A stretch of DNA of 64,000 nucleotides from Deinandra increscens subsp. villosa (GCA_039602395.1 JBCNJP010000006.1:43673279-43737278), one strand, 5' to 3'. Shown: positions 46,644 through 56,933, counted from the stretch's first letter. The notes: a model not told the origin generated them from the sequence alone. Numbers and translations: made by a program.

Positions 46644-49600
46644 GCAATCTTCATCAGCTGGTCCGTGGCAGTTATAGCGTATCAGTGTGATCCGCTGGAA
46701 ATTTTTGGTCCGCCAACAGGACAAAATGGAAGGCCAGTTTTGCAACAAAGTCTTACTGGTGAGCAAAAGAAGGCATATCAAGCAGAACAAAAAGCTTATG
46801 GTGCTTTAACGATGGCATTACCTTCCGACTTATTACATCAGTTTTCTGCGTATACTTCTGCAAAAGAATTGTGGGATGCAATTCAAAAACGATGTGAGGG
46901 TAATGATCAATTCAAGAAAAGCAAACAAAAGGTTCTAAGAAAAGAGTTCGACAATTTCAAGAATTATCCAGATGAGAATATTTCAAAGCTTATCACTAGG
47001 TTTTCACATTTGTTAAGTGAAATGGCTTTGGTTGGCATTAAAAAGGAAGAAGCTGATCTGAAAGAGAAGATACTAGAGGCATTACCTGAAAAATGGGAGA
47101 ATTATGTGATGATGATTACTCATGATAAAGAATTTTCAGAATTGTCATTCATCAATTTAATTGAGCAGATACAAGCAAGAGATATGGAGTTGAGTGTCAA
47201 CAAATCCATGCCTGCACAAGTACAGAATCCAGCTGCATATCGTGGTGAAAATGATTCTACCATAAATGCTAAAAAGGCAAACATTTACAGTGAAGGTCCT
47301 AGTACTGCATTTCTAGCTGGAAAAACTGAGAGTTATGGTGATTCTCCAGGTTGTACTTTTACAAGTCCAAACCGATCATCAAAGTCTACAATTCCTGATA
47401 AGGCATCTGAGGATCTAGCTTCATTGTTATCTGCATTTATATCATCGTCAAATGGTTCAATTTTTGGGAAACTTGGAGAAGTTGATTTGGTTGCAAATGA
47501 CTTAGGTGAGTTGAGTGATGATCATTTGAACGAGTTAGATTTACATTGGCAATTTGCTATGATTGTTGAAAGAGGTAGGAGATACATGAAGAAGCATGGT
47601 AAACAATCTTTTATTCCAGGAGGAAAACTTGGATTGGATAAATCCAAAGTTAAATGTTTCAAATGTTCACAAGTTGGACATTTTGCTCGTGAATGTAACA
47701 ATTCAAAAGTATCTGCATCTTCGTCTTCAACAAACAATTCTAAATCACAAGCTTTGACTTCATACACGGCTGAAGGATATGATTGGGACAGAGATATAGC
47801 AATAATTGAAGAGAGACAGAATCAGATAGCATTAACTGCAACTCTCAATGCAGATAGTTCTACAGATTCTATCTACAAGACATCACCTGCCATGGTGTAT
47901 AATGCTGATCTAAAACAATATGTTAAATTGTATCCTGATGAATCTGCACTTCTTGCCGAAGTTGGTTGTCACGAATTACATGATTCAGATTCAGACACAA
48001 GTTCATGTGAAACAGTTGTGGAAGATGGTACCGCAGAAGTGACAAAAGAGTTTCAAGAAAAATATGAATCTTTGTTAGCAGAGAATGGTTTGATCTCTGA
48101 AGAACTCAAAGCTGTTAGAGCTGAATTAGAATGTTCACAACAAAGATGTGCTGATTTAGAAAGAGTCAATACAGAACTGGTTCAAAGTGCTGAAAAATGG
48201 GAAACTGAAGCAAAGGATGCTATTGGAGATTTTGATAATCTATTCGAGAAATCAACAGCTAGAGTGGAATCTCTTCTGAAATCTAATGTTGAACTTCAAA
48301 AGGCTTTTGATGACGTTACTGCTGCTGAAAATGTTCAAAAAGCAGTGGTTTCTGAATTACAAGATAGAGTTCTAGAACTTAAAGAGGAACTTTCAAAGCT
48401 TAGAGATGAAAATGTTCAGGTTCGTGAGAAGAATGGAATTTTAACAAAAGATGTTGCTTATTACACAAAGAAATGGGAAAAAGTTCATGCTGAGTTAATG
48501 GACATTTGTGATACAAAAAGACAACTAAAGTCAGAATACAATGAGTTGTCAGATCAATTTATTCATGTTCAAAAAGAATTGATGGATGCTCAAGTCAAGA
48601 TTTCTGAGTTGAAAATTGAGCTTCTTGTTCTTCAAAAACAAGTAAAGAATTCAGCTATGTCTCCTACTTTACTAAATTACATTTACAATCAGGAGAAGAG
48701 TGACGATAGTGTGAAATTAGAGGATTTGCATTCTGTTCCAGCTCCGGTGGTTATCTTAAATCCTCCATCTGTGTCACTTGATCCAAGAGCTGAATTGCAA
48801 GATTATTCTAAATTTGCAACTCCAGCAAAGAAGAAGAAAAACAAATCTGAGAAACGGGAGAAGAAATTGGGTGAAGCTCCAAAGTTTGTCTCAAGTTCCA
48901 AAGTTTTGGAAGAGCAAAAGATTTGTGAGAAAGTTGATTCTGTTCCTTCATTTGTTAGTGAAGAAGAAAAAGCTTTGCTTCAAAGTAACAACTTGAAAGA
49001 TATTAAAGCTAAGTTCAATAGCGAGGCTAAAGAACGAAAAGTTCCAGAATCTTCTTCAAGTTCTTCGAAAATTCCAGGGTATAAACAAAAAGGCTTGGGT
49101 TATATTGTTAACGAAGAACCAGTTTCAACACTACCACAGAAGCAGCAAAAGGGGAAGGCTAAAGAGAAAGTTTCAGGTCACAAGAATCTGTCAAAGCAAA
49201 GGACACAAAAGGTGTTCAAATCAAAGAATGCTGATTACTATTCTGGAGGATCTTCTTATAGTTCTGGTAATTCTTCACGAAGTCCACCTCCAAGGTATGA
49301 TTCTTCAGACGATTTCTTTGATTCCTTTGGTTCAGAAAATATTTTTGGTTATCATGATGTGTTTAAACAGGACAAGAGAAATTTAAAGAATTTTGTTGAT
49401 AAAAACCAAATTTTTGAATCAAATCTGGGTAGCAGTTCCCTTAATGTTTTTCAAAGGAAGTGTTATGCATGTCGTAAACCAGGGCATCTTGCTGCACAAT
49501 GTCCTACGAATGCGAGCACTGACGCTTATGTGAACAAAACTGCTAAATATGTGGATTTAAATGGTCATATTTTTGATGAACCACAACCTTCGATGTATAA

Positions 49601-49778
49601 TTCAACTAGTAAGCCGTCTTGGGCAAAGACGCAAGTTGACAATTTTGTGGATTCATTGAAAAATTTTCAATCGCCCAAGATATGGAAACCACGAGTTGTT
49701 TCCTTGGCAAACAAAGACCATGTTGAAGACACCGGGCGACCCGAGGCTGTTGACTCGGGCCGATCCCAAAACCACTAA
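46644..49778 (+). CDS. Long two-knuckle Gag of element D, lacking its usual N-terminus
   Basis: The frame is open from 46644 to TAA 49776-49778, about 1040 codons. It has no ATG where C and G start; the first in-frame ATG is 46812 (MALPSDLLHQF). Counting from 46665: UBN2 region residues about 30-190 (LWDAIQKRCEGN, LEALPEKWENY), first knuckle CFKCSQVGHFAREC 331-344, coiled coil about 460-670, lysine/serine-rich linker, second knuckle CYACRKPGHLAAQC 933-946, tail IWKPRVV and EDTGRPEAVDSG. It is longer than ordinary copia Gag (about 300-600 residues). It presumably forms or joins particles and binds its RNA; missing the first 80 or so residues, it may need Gag from a partner. Confidence 0.85.
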   Translation, partial: AIFISWSVAVIAYQCDPLEIFGPPTGQNGRPVLQQSLTGEQKKAYQAEQKAYGALTMALPSDLLHQFSAYTSAKELWDAIQKRCEGNDQFKKSKQKVLRKEFDNFKNYPDENISKLITRFSHLLSEMALVGIKKEEADLKEKILEALPEKWENYVMMITHDKEFSELSFINLIEQIQARDMELSVNKSMPAQVQNPAAYRGENDSTINAKKANIYSEGPSTAFLAGKTESYGDSPGCTFTSPNRSSKSTIPDKASEDLASLLSAFISSSNGSIFGKLGEVDLVANDLGELSDDHLNELDLHWQFAMIVERGRRYMKKHGKQSFIPGGKLGLDKSKVKCFKCSQVGHFARECNNSKVSASSSSTNNSKSQALTSYTAEGYDWDRDIAIIEERQNQIALTATLNADSSTDSIYKTSPAMVYNADLKQYVKLYPDESALLAEVGCHELHDSDSDTSSCETVVEDGTAEVTKEFQEKYESLLAENGLISEELKAVRAELECSQQRCADLERVNTELVQSAEKWETEAKDAIGDFDNLFEKSTARVESLLKSNVELQKAFDDVTAAENVQKAVVSELQDRVLELKEELSKLRDENVQVREKNGILTKDVAYYTKKWEKVHAELMDICDTKRQLKSEYNELSDQFIHVQKELMDAQVKISELKIELLVLQKQVKNSAMSPTLLNYIYNQEKSDDSVKLEDLHSVPAPVVILNPPSVSLDPRAELQDYSKFATPAKKKKNKSEKREKKLGEAPKFVSSSKVLEEQKICEKVDSVPSFVSEEEKALLQSNNLKDIKAKFNSEAKERKVPESSSSSSKIPGYKQKGLGYIVNEEPVSTLPQKQQKGKAKEKVSGHKNLSKQRTQKVFKSKNADYYSGGSSYSSGNSSRSPPPRYDSSDDFFDSFGSENIFGYHDVFKQDKRNLKNFVDKNQIFESNLGSSSLNVFQRKCYACRKPGHLAAQCPTNASTDAYVNKTAKYVDLNGHIFDEPQPSMYNSTSKPSWAKTQVDNFVDSLKNFQSPKIWKPRVVSLANKDHVEDTGRPEAVDSGRSQNH

Positions 49779-50340
49779 TGTTTTATCTGGTGTCTGCAGG
49801 TTTCTTCAAGAAGACCTGTCATGCGTGTGTTGCTGATAGTGAAGAACTTGCCTAATTTAGTGTTTCAATGACATATTATTTTCAAATGGTTTTCAACCAA
49901 TTTTTCCAAAACTAAAACTGCAAAGTGTCAGTGTTGGTCGATCAATTTTCTTTCTTGTTTATATGTTTACATTTTTGTAGTTGTACATATTTTTAGGGGG
50001 AGAAAATTGAAAATTCAAAAAATAGTGTTTGTTTGAATTTTAGGGGGAGAAATTGGAAAAATATAAAAAAAATGGAAAATTGAGAAATTTGATCCGACAA
50101 AAGCGAGAAATGATGGTACATCAGCATATATGTTATCTGCCATGGATAGATTAAGTCTAAAGGCTGTAGGTACTTGCATAATCTGTGAATGTGCATGACT
50201 AATCTGATATCTGCAAGTAAGATATAAACATAAAGCTTGCCTGATGATTTTTGGTTATTTGCTTCTTGATGAATGCTGTGTGATGATTCCAAAAATAGAA
50301 TAAAGAGATATCCTGATGAATGCATGTTTTCATTTTACAA
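49779..50340 (+). other. 3' non-coding region of element D, first part
   Basis: Starts with TGTTTTATCTGGTGTCTGCAG, then a frame VSSRRPV that resembles the first residues of a copia protease, after which homology to pol ends. AGGGGGAGAAAATTGAAAA repeats follow (about 49995 and 50043), as in B and C. Confidence 0.65.
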
Positions 50341-50371
50341 AATTTTCAACTTGTTTGATTTTCTTTATTTT

Positions 50372-50614
50372 GTCAAACGATCGGCCTTTCTCTGCGTATC
50401 GAAAGATCGACCTGATTGGTGTTCATTTGACGTTCTGCTTTATTTTCTTTGGTGTTTCGTATAATCCATCGGACTTTCTCTGCGTGTACGGGAGTACCGA
50501 CCTGATTGTTGTTGGATTATACAATTTCTGCTTTATTTTTATATTTCTTATTTTCCTAAACAATCGGACTTTCTCTGCGTGCTCACAAGCCGACCTGATT
50601 GTTGTTTGTTTAGG
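50372..50614 (+). ncRNA. 3' hairpin modules 1-3 of element D (predicted RNA structure)
   Basis: Module 1 is 50372-50431 (GTCAAACGA/TCATTTGAC, one mismatch). Module 2 is 50459-50522 (GTATAATCCA/TGGATTATAC, perfect). Module 3 is 50555-50614 (CCTAAACAA/TTGTTTAGG, perfect). Each encloses CGG(A/C)CTTTCTCTGCGT, a small variable hairpin, and CGACCTGATTG(G/T)TGTT. Nothing in the coding part explains this repetition. Confidence 0.65.
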
Positions 50615-51406
50615 GTTCTGCTTTATTTTTGCATGACTCATCAAGGATGATTAAATCTCTAAGAAAGTTGGATTTATATGATAAATATGATGATTTGCCA
50701 GTATTTCTGATAGAGTGGAGGCCGAGTTATCAGTGCATGATAAAATTACCTTAAGCATATCTGAAAACGATAAAAAATGATTGGTGCATGCTGAAATAAA
50801 CATAAATGTTGTATTTGCGATTATCTTGTCTTGCATGCTGATAAGGGCCGAAATTGAAATGTGCTAGATGCGTTATGTCTGATATGATCTCGTGTCGTGA
50901 TCTTTCTCGCAAAAGACAAAAATAGTGTGAAATTCAGTATTTCATTTCTGTATTGCATTTATATTTCCATTTTAGTAAAAAATCAAAAAGATTTTAGGTG
51001 TGTTTTGATCTAAAGTTTCTAAAAGTCAAAGAGATTTTATTTCTTAGTTGTTTTCGATTGATCAACACTTGATACAAAATCAAAATTTCTAAATCAATTT
51101 CTTGGATTCTCAAAGAGAAGTTTTGCACCAAGATTAAATTAATTTTGGAAATTCAAAGAAAATTCTGCGCTTTTGTCTTCTAAAGTCGCAGGTTCTGTGT
51201 GTCAAGACTCGAGCATGGTGTAAAGAGGGAGTTTGTTATATCATTCTCAAGTGGATCTTGGAGGTCAAAGATTTATTCAAGATTGATCCAGACATGCAAG
51301 CTCTGTTTCTGACAAGATTTCAAGTTGAAGATCTGATGCAGCAATGTTGAAGATTGAAGACTAGAGATTTAGTTAGACTAGATACACTACACGTTAAGGG
51401 GGAGTT
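50615..51406 (+). other. 3' non-coding region of element D, last part with purine tract
   Basis: Contains GATCTTTCTCGCAAAAGAC (about 50900), hairpin HP4 at 51100-51133 (TCTTGG, TTCTC-AAA-GAGAA, CCAAGA), and the purine tract AAGGGGGAGTT at 51396-51406. Confidence 0.7.
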
Positions 51407-51775
51407 TGTTAGAGCATATTCCTATGCCACGATGTGTCTCGTGTATTGTATCTATGTAATGAGAGCAAGTGTGTAAGTCTTGTTAGGCAACTGAGCGTAC
51501 CACATGGTCCGCCGGACCAGTTGGTGCAGCGTACCAGTTGGTACGCTGGGTGGTACGCCAGCTAGTCTATGTTACCTATAAATAGGTAGTTTATGTTGAG
51601 AGCAAGGTAGCACTGATAGAGAACTTCAAGTCATATTCTACATTTCTGTGTGTGTGTTTCTGTGTGTATGCTCTCAAGGTTTCATCAATACAAATCTCAT
51701 TTGTATTTACTTTTGATCTCGTTTCATCTCATTATCACTTGATTAGCAAACGATCCATCGCTCCATGGTTTTACA
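51407..51775 (+). repeat. 3' LTR of element D
   Basis: 369 bp; differs from the 5' copy by G to A in CCAGCTGGTC (about 51563). The target copy AAAAG follows. Confidence 0.93.
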
Positions 51776-52325
51776 AAAAGTCTATAAAATTTTCATCTTT
51801 TGTCGGTTTTTTATTAAAATTATACCATTAAACTCGTCGCATTTTTGCCTTTAATTCAGTTGTGGTCCCGACTTTTTTTTGACATTTTTTTCCAAACGTC
51901 CGTACTGACATGTAATGTTACAAAATGTAGAACTGATGCCTTTACTCGGTAGCACCGGTGTTTTTTTCTGTAGCATTGATGTTAATACGAACGTTTGAAA
52001 AAAAATCTTCGAAAAAAGTCGGGACCACATCTGAATTAAAGATAAAAAAGCGATGAGTCCAATGGTATAATTTTTATAAAAAACCGACTTCGGATAAAAA
52101 AGTTATAGGCGTTTTAAAAATAAGGAGGTATTTTTTCTTTTGGGTAAAATACCCTTATACCCTTTCTGTTAAAAAGAAAAAGAAAAAAAAAGGAGTGCCA
52201 CGTGTCACTCATCCATAGCACCTGTATTTTCATCAAGCCACTAAGATGTGGTTATTTGGTTATCTCTCTAAGAGTGGGTTATTAATAGTTCTTATCCCTA
52301 TATATATATATATATATATATATAT

Positions 52326-52514
52326 GGTTAGGGTCAAATGAGAACTTTTTCTTTTGAGAACTTTTGAGAATCATTTTGGGCCACTAATTTTCAGGGGGGA
52401 ACATTCAAATTTATGGGGGGGGGGGGGGGGGGGATTTCCTTATATATAACTTGAGGCTCAGAATGGTTCTTAAAAGTTCTCAAAACCAATTGGTTCTCAA
52501 ATGATCATCTCCCT
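52326..52514. mobile_element. Small MITE 4 in (TA)n with a poly-G core
   Basis: GGTTAGGGTCAAATGAGAAC at the left and GTTCTCAAATGATCATCTCCCT at the right are imperfect inverted repeats, with TA tracts at both flanks. A run of 19 G lies at 52415-52433. Confidence 0.55.
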
Positions 52515-52540
52515 ATATATATATATATATATATATATAT

Positions 52541-55427
52541 TTTTAAAACCGGTTGATTGTCAGCAAAATATTTATTATCAAAACCACTCCTTTTCCTTGT
52601 CACCTTGTGTCCTTGAATGACTCTCGGTCAAGTTACCATTACTATTCTGCTCCACAATGGGTGCACTTGCCCGTGTTATGTGGTGAAATGGTAGTTGTAA
52701 TTAATTAGGTTTTATAATTTTAAAAACTTATGCACAAAATGTGTCACTAAAATTGCTATATTTTTATACACACCACACGCACACCAGTAACTTGTACTCT
52801 TTGTTTTACAAACAGGTAAGAATTATATACAAGTCAGTGGAGCTATGTGTTTGAACCCAAGTGAAGATTCAGTTCATTGGGAACCGAATTACAGACCTCC
52901 ATTGCTTGTTCTTCTTAACAACTTAGATGAGATGTTTGAACCAGAGATGCTTTATGAAACCTCCTCAAATATTGACATTTGAAATTTGAATACTAGATCT
53001 GCTCCATCCGCTCAAAATCTTTATCTTTCTCTACTCTTTATGTTCATCCAAATCTTCATCGATCTTTAAATCTTCATAGCTTCATATCTACACCATCATC
53101 TAACGTTAGCTTCAATTCCTCTCGCACCTGCACCACCATCATCATCGTCTGTTGGCCGGGAGCTAAGAAAATAACCGAATACAAACACAGTTTACAGGTA
53201 ATCGATCTCTCTCTTTCTTAAGTCGAATATTTTTTGTACAATAATCCTTATTTCATTTGATTATAGGATTTAGTCGTGTTCTGCTTGAATTCTTTCATTT
53301 TTTGCTGAACGATTCTTATTTCTTATGACTTTTTGTAACAAATTTAGGGTTTAGTGGTGTATATCTCTTACATGCAGGTGTAGATCGGAGGTGATTCGCG
53401 TCTAAGAAGTGTGACGGTACCATCTATAGTCGCTGGTCTTGGGTTTTACCCACACCCATTACCGCTTGTACTTTTCTCTTTGATTTTGACCTACTTTTGT
53501 TTTCTTCTTTTGAGATCAAATTTCATGTCTATATGCTATTAATATTGGTTATTTATTGGTATCGGACGATTTAATACTATATTGAAATGAAAAACAATGA
53601 ATTCAATGTGGTTATTATAACGATCTAGGTTTAATTTTTGTAGTTTTGTCATAATTCGGTCCTGCTTTGACGGTGAAACAACTTTTGTTAAGAAACCGCG
53701 GGTTTAACGAGAATGATGGCTTGATTTCATCAAAACAGCAAGCACGAGCGTTTGAATAATCAATCACTTATTCGTTAACTGAATTTAAGCTTATAACTGA
53801 ACTCTTTTGGTTCTGATTTATCAAGTGAAAAAGTTGCAGAGCATGGTATAGAGACAATATCTAGGCTAATTATATATGATATATATTGTGACATTCTATT
53901 ATTATTATTTTTTAAATTTTGAACTCTTATGAAGGACCCTAAATGCTACTATATTAAATCCATGCTATTATAACATTTCTTTGCATAATTGGTACTTCGA
54001 AGCATGTTAATATGTATGTGTCTTTGTGAAAAAGAACGTCTATCATGCATGTAAGTAATTACCCGTTTCGACTAAAACTATATTAATTCTTGGTATTTGC
54101 ATCATACTATATATTGTTATGGTCTAATATAATGTTCAATGATATGTTCGAAAATAGAACTAATCCTGATTCCATGAATAGTTTAATGCAATGGGTGGAG
54201 CAGGGATCTTTAACTACGACAACACACTAGATATGTTTATAGAACATGTTTAGTAGTGTGTGATTAAATTTAATAAACATTAAATGATTTCTTCTATTAG
54301 AATGTCGTTTTATTGGAACATGGCTTACTTTTGTTGTCATATACTTTACTCACATTTGGTTACTTTATGATCTTTTGTTTAGTTGAAAAGATTATATACA
54401 AATACTCTTTGAAACTTCCCATTTAATTTTATGACTTTATTTCATGTAATTCTGTGGATTATTTAATATTTTACTTATTTAGTTGCAGTAACGGTGCTCC
54501 TGCATAAGCAATGGTGTTGAAGCTTTTTAGTGGTGATAGTTTTTTTAATAAAAAACCTAAAACCTCTTGGTATACTAAAACAAAAATAAGCTTGAGGTGT
54601 GTGAACTTTAATTGGGCTGAATTGGAATCACACACTTTCTTTTAATTTTAACTTATATTTCATAGTTATTTTGGTATGATTTGGAATCACATAATTTCTT
54701 TAGTGGTGTATGTTATATATATTACATGTGTGATGTGTTACAGGTGCTTGGTTTGTGGGGTGTCTACGGTTTTAGGTTTGAATGGTTGACGACATTCTGG
54801 GATATCTTTAGTTCTAGGTATAAACACCACCAAGGGTACATGGAACCTTGCAATGAGATGAGCCTACATGATGTATTTGTTCATTTTCCTTTGAATCTGA
54901 AGGTCATATCACCAACTGAACATCCGAATTAATATATGGTATTATAAAATTTCAGTTTTATGTAAATTTCAGTTTTATGTACACTGATCTACCGGTCTAA
55001 TCTGCTTTTGTATTTACTTGGTTAACATATCAACCATTATCTTATTGTGATGAGTCCTAAGGACTGAGTATGAAAAAGAAGATTAAGTTGTTGCTTTTAG
55101 TAGGCTTTATTGCTTTAAACAAAAATCATGATAGAAATCATTGATAACTTTTTCCACAAAAATGCACTGGTTGTTCGGAGCAAATTTTGTTTGTTTTTGT
55201 TGGGAGTTTGAGATGGTGAGAAAACAGGAACTAGTTCGTCTTACATAATTGGAAGGAGAGAAGGCTCACCGGGAAGGTATTCAGGCTCAACTTGATATTA
55301 TGACTAATATTTAGGTAAATTCTTCATCTTGATATTTAGAGCAAAATTATTGGCCTGAAAATACATCTAGTTTGATATATTTTAGCATCTTAAAATATTG
55401 CTTTCTAAGGCATTCATTCATATGCAG
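52541..55427. other. Unassigned region with gene-like leader and exon-like pieces
   Basis: A pyrimidine-rich stretch with an exon/intron-like junction (TTTACAG|GTAATCG near 53197) resembles a plant 5' UTR. A plus-strand frame at 54681-54932 (VLGLWGVYGFRFEWL after an acceptor-like TGTTACAG) is exon-sized but unrecognised. GTGTCACTAAAA near 52751 resembles CACTA subterminal sequence. No intact gene can be assembled. Confidence 0.3.
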
Positions 55428-55545
55428 GATTGCAGGAAAGACAACAAGACTTGTTAAAGATCAAAGGAATTTAGTACAACAATCACAAGCTAAGGCCCAA
55501 TTAATGCGATATGAAGATGAATTCGCTAGCAGGAAAAGGATGCAG
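55428..55545 (+). pseudogene. Exon-like fragment resembling ATAD3 (mitochondrial AAA ATPase)
   Basis: It is bounded by CATATGCAG| and |GTTTGT. The frame reads KDQRNLVQQSQAKAQLMRYE followed by DEF and RKRMQ. ATAD3 proteins have a conserved N-terminal coiled coil with Q-A-x-x-K-A-Q-x-x-R-Y-E-D-E-L-A-R-K-R-M-Q; here a serine codon is inserted in A-R-K-R. A second partial copy (GAATTCGCTAGGAAAAGGATGCAG, without the extra codon) follows at about 55599-55622, suggesting local duplication. No AAA domain is present nearby, so it is a fragment. Confidence 0.45.
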
Positions 55546-56118
55546 GTTTGTTAGTTATTTGTAGCCTTTCCAATAAATGTGATTACCATATTCATCTGAA
55601 TTCGCTAGGAAAAGGATGCAGGTTCCTTTACATTATAGCAATTTTGTGAACTTTAGATTTTATTTTTTGTGCTCCAGTCCAGAAGAGCACACCGGGATTT
55701 CGAAATGATCCACAAGGTAATGCGGTTCCTATTAGTTCTTGCATCTGTTATGGGACCCGTAGTAGAGAAGTTCAAAATTTCCTGGGGTAGATACACTTAT
55801 CTTCATTAATTTATAAAATAGAATGATCTTTTGGATTTAAGAGTTATAGTCATGCCATGACTCTTGCAGAGAGTTGCGATTCTTGTGTTGCTCCAACTCA
55901 CCTTAATTGGTTAGTCATATGTTTATCTCATTTCATTGTTTTATCCTGTGTAGTTTATTTGTGTATATACTGAAAACACGTGGATACTATATTAAATTTA
56001 TATACAAACTAAAGTCTAAGTTAAGGAAAGAACATAAATGAAATCAAATCTCTAATTACAACTATAAATCTTATCATTCTTTCTTAATATTGACTTTTAG
56101 TTTTCTATTAAGTATAAT
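55546..56118. other. Unassigned AT-rich sequence
   Basis: Apart from the partial duplicate near 55600, no frame, repeat or RNA gene is recognised. Confidence 0.4.
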
Positions 56119-56933
56119 GGGAGAGATTCAAATGAGAAATTTGTTTTCGGTAAAAAGGATAAGAAGTAAATCTAGCCATTGGATCTTGATCTAATAAAAA
56201 ATGAACGAGGGGAATTTTAGTCTTAGCCATTTTTGTTGACTTTTTATCTACTTCCCCCATTTTTTTAAACATTCATAACTTTCACATACGACATTAATTT
56301 TTTTTTAAAATTGCACCATAAAAACAAGCGTTTTTTATTTTTAAAACGCGTATAGTGTTGCTACATAAAAAATTTTTTTAGAAATCACCATTTCGATTTT
56401 GACACAATGTTCAGATCATTGTGTCATTGTATCAAAATGTTCAGATCATTATGTCATTGTGTCATTGTGTCAAAAGTATATATATTGTGTTGCTATATAT
56501 AAAATTTTTTAAAAAACTACTCTTTCGGTTTTTGACACCATATGACACAATGATCTGAACATTTTGACACAATGATCTGAATATTTTGACACAATGATCT
56601 GAACATTTTGATACAATCGAAAGAGTAAAAAATTTTAATTTTTTTTATATAGCAACACTATACGCGTTTTAAAGATAAAAAACGCTCGTTTTTTTGGTGT
56701 AATTTTTTTTTTAAAATATAATGTCATATCTAAGAGTTATGAAGGTTTAAAAAATGGGAGGGATTTGATAAAAAGTCAAAAATACCCTTCCATCTTTTAT
56801 TTTCTTTAGTTTTTCTCTCTAATTTAACCAGGAAAATTTTAAGCCATAGATCTTCATTTAATTGAAGATCTAATGGCTATGATGTCTTCTTATCCTTCTT
56901 ATCCAAAGTAAACTTCTCACAATAACCTCACCC
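56119..56933. mobile_element. Foldback MITE 5 with repeated ACAATGATCTGAACA units
   Basis: The ends GGGAGAGATTCAAATGAGAA and (inverse of the right end) GGGTGAGGTTATTGTGAGAA are inverted repeats that continue with AGCCATTGGATC versus AGCCATTAGATC. ATAAT flanks both ends (56114-56118 and 56934-56938) and may be the target duplication. Much of the interior folds back: AACGCGTATAGTGTTGCTA near 56345 against TAGCAACACTATACGCGTT near 56650, with GATCATTGTGTCA units on one arm and their complement on the other. Confidence 0.7.

Larger units (their letters stand above)
45993..51775 (+). mobile_element. Element D: very young non-autonomous gag-only copia-type retrotransposon
   Basis: LTRs 45993-46361 and 51407-51775 (369 bp each) differ at a single base that I can find. 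PBS is at 46364-46375, the purine tract AAGGGGGAGTT abuts the 3' LTR, and the target duplication AAAAG is perfect (45988-45992 and 51776-51780). The interior has one 3.1-kb open frame (two-knuckle Gag) and a structured 3' region, with no pol. The near-identical LTRs show recent movement, so enzymes must have come from another element. Confidence 0.95.
45834..52299. mobile_element. Foldback MITE 3 in (TA)n, split by element D
   Basis: The left arm (45834-45992) begins AGGGGAAGGAACCATTATTA and the right arm ends TAATAGTTCTTATCCCT. The terminal inverted repeats agree over about 50 bp (AACCCACTCTTAGAGAGATA in both). Without element D it is about 680 bp. The inner part is also inverted: GTCGGTTTTTTATTAAAATTA near 51803 against AATTTTTATAAAAAACCGAC near 52071. 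TA tracts flank both ends. It is non-coding. Confidence 0.8.

Noticed and set aside
49740..49778. VDSG near the end of D's Gag as a vestigial protease active site
   Set aside because: The corresponding residues in C are CFGS and the surrounding residues do not fit a protease; the real protease-like codons follow the stop.
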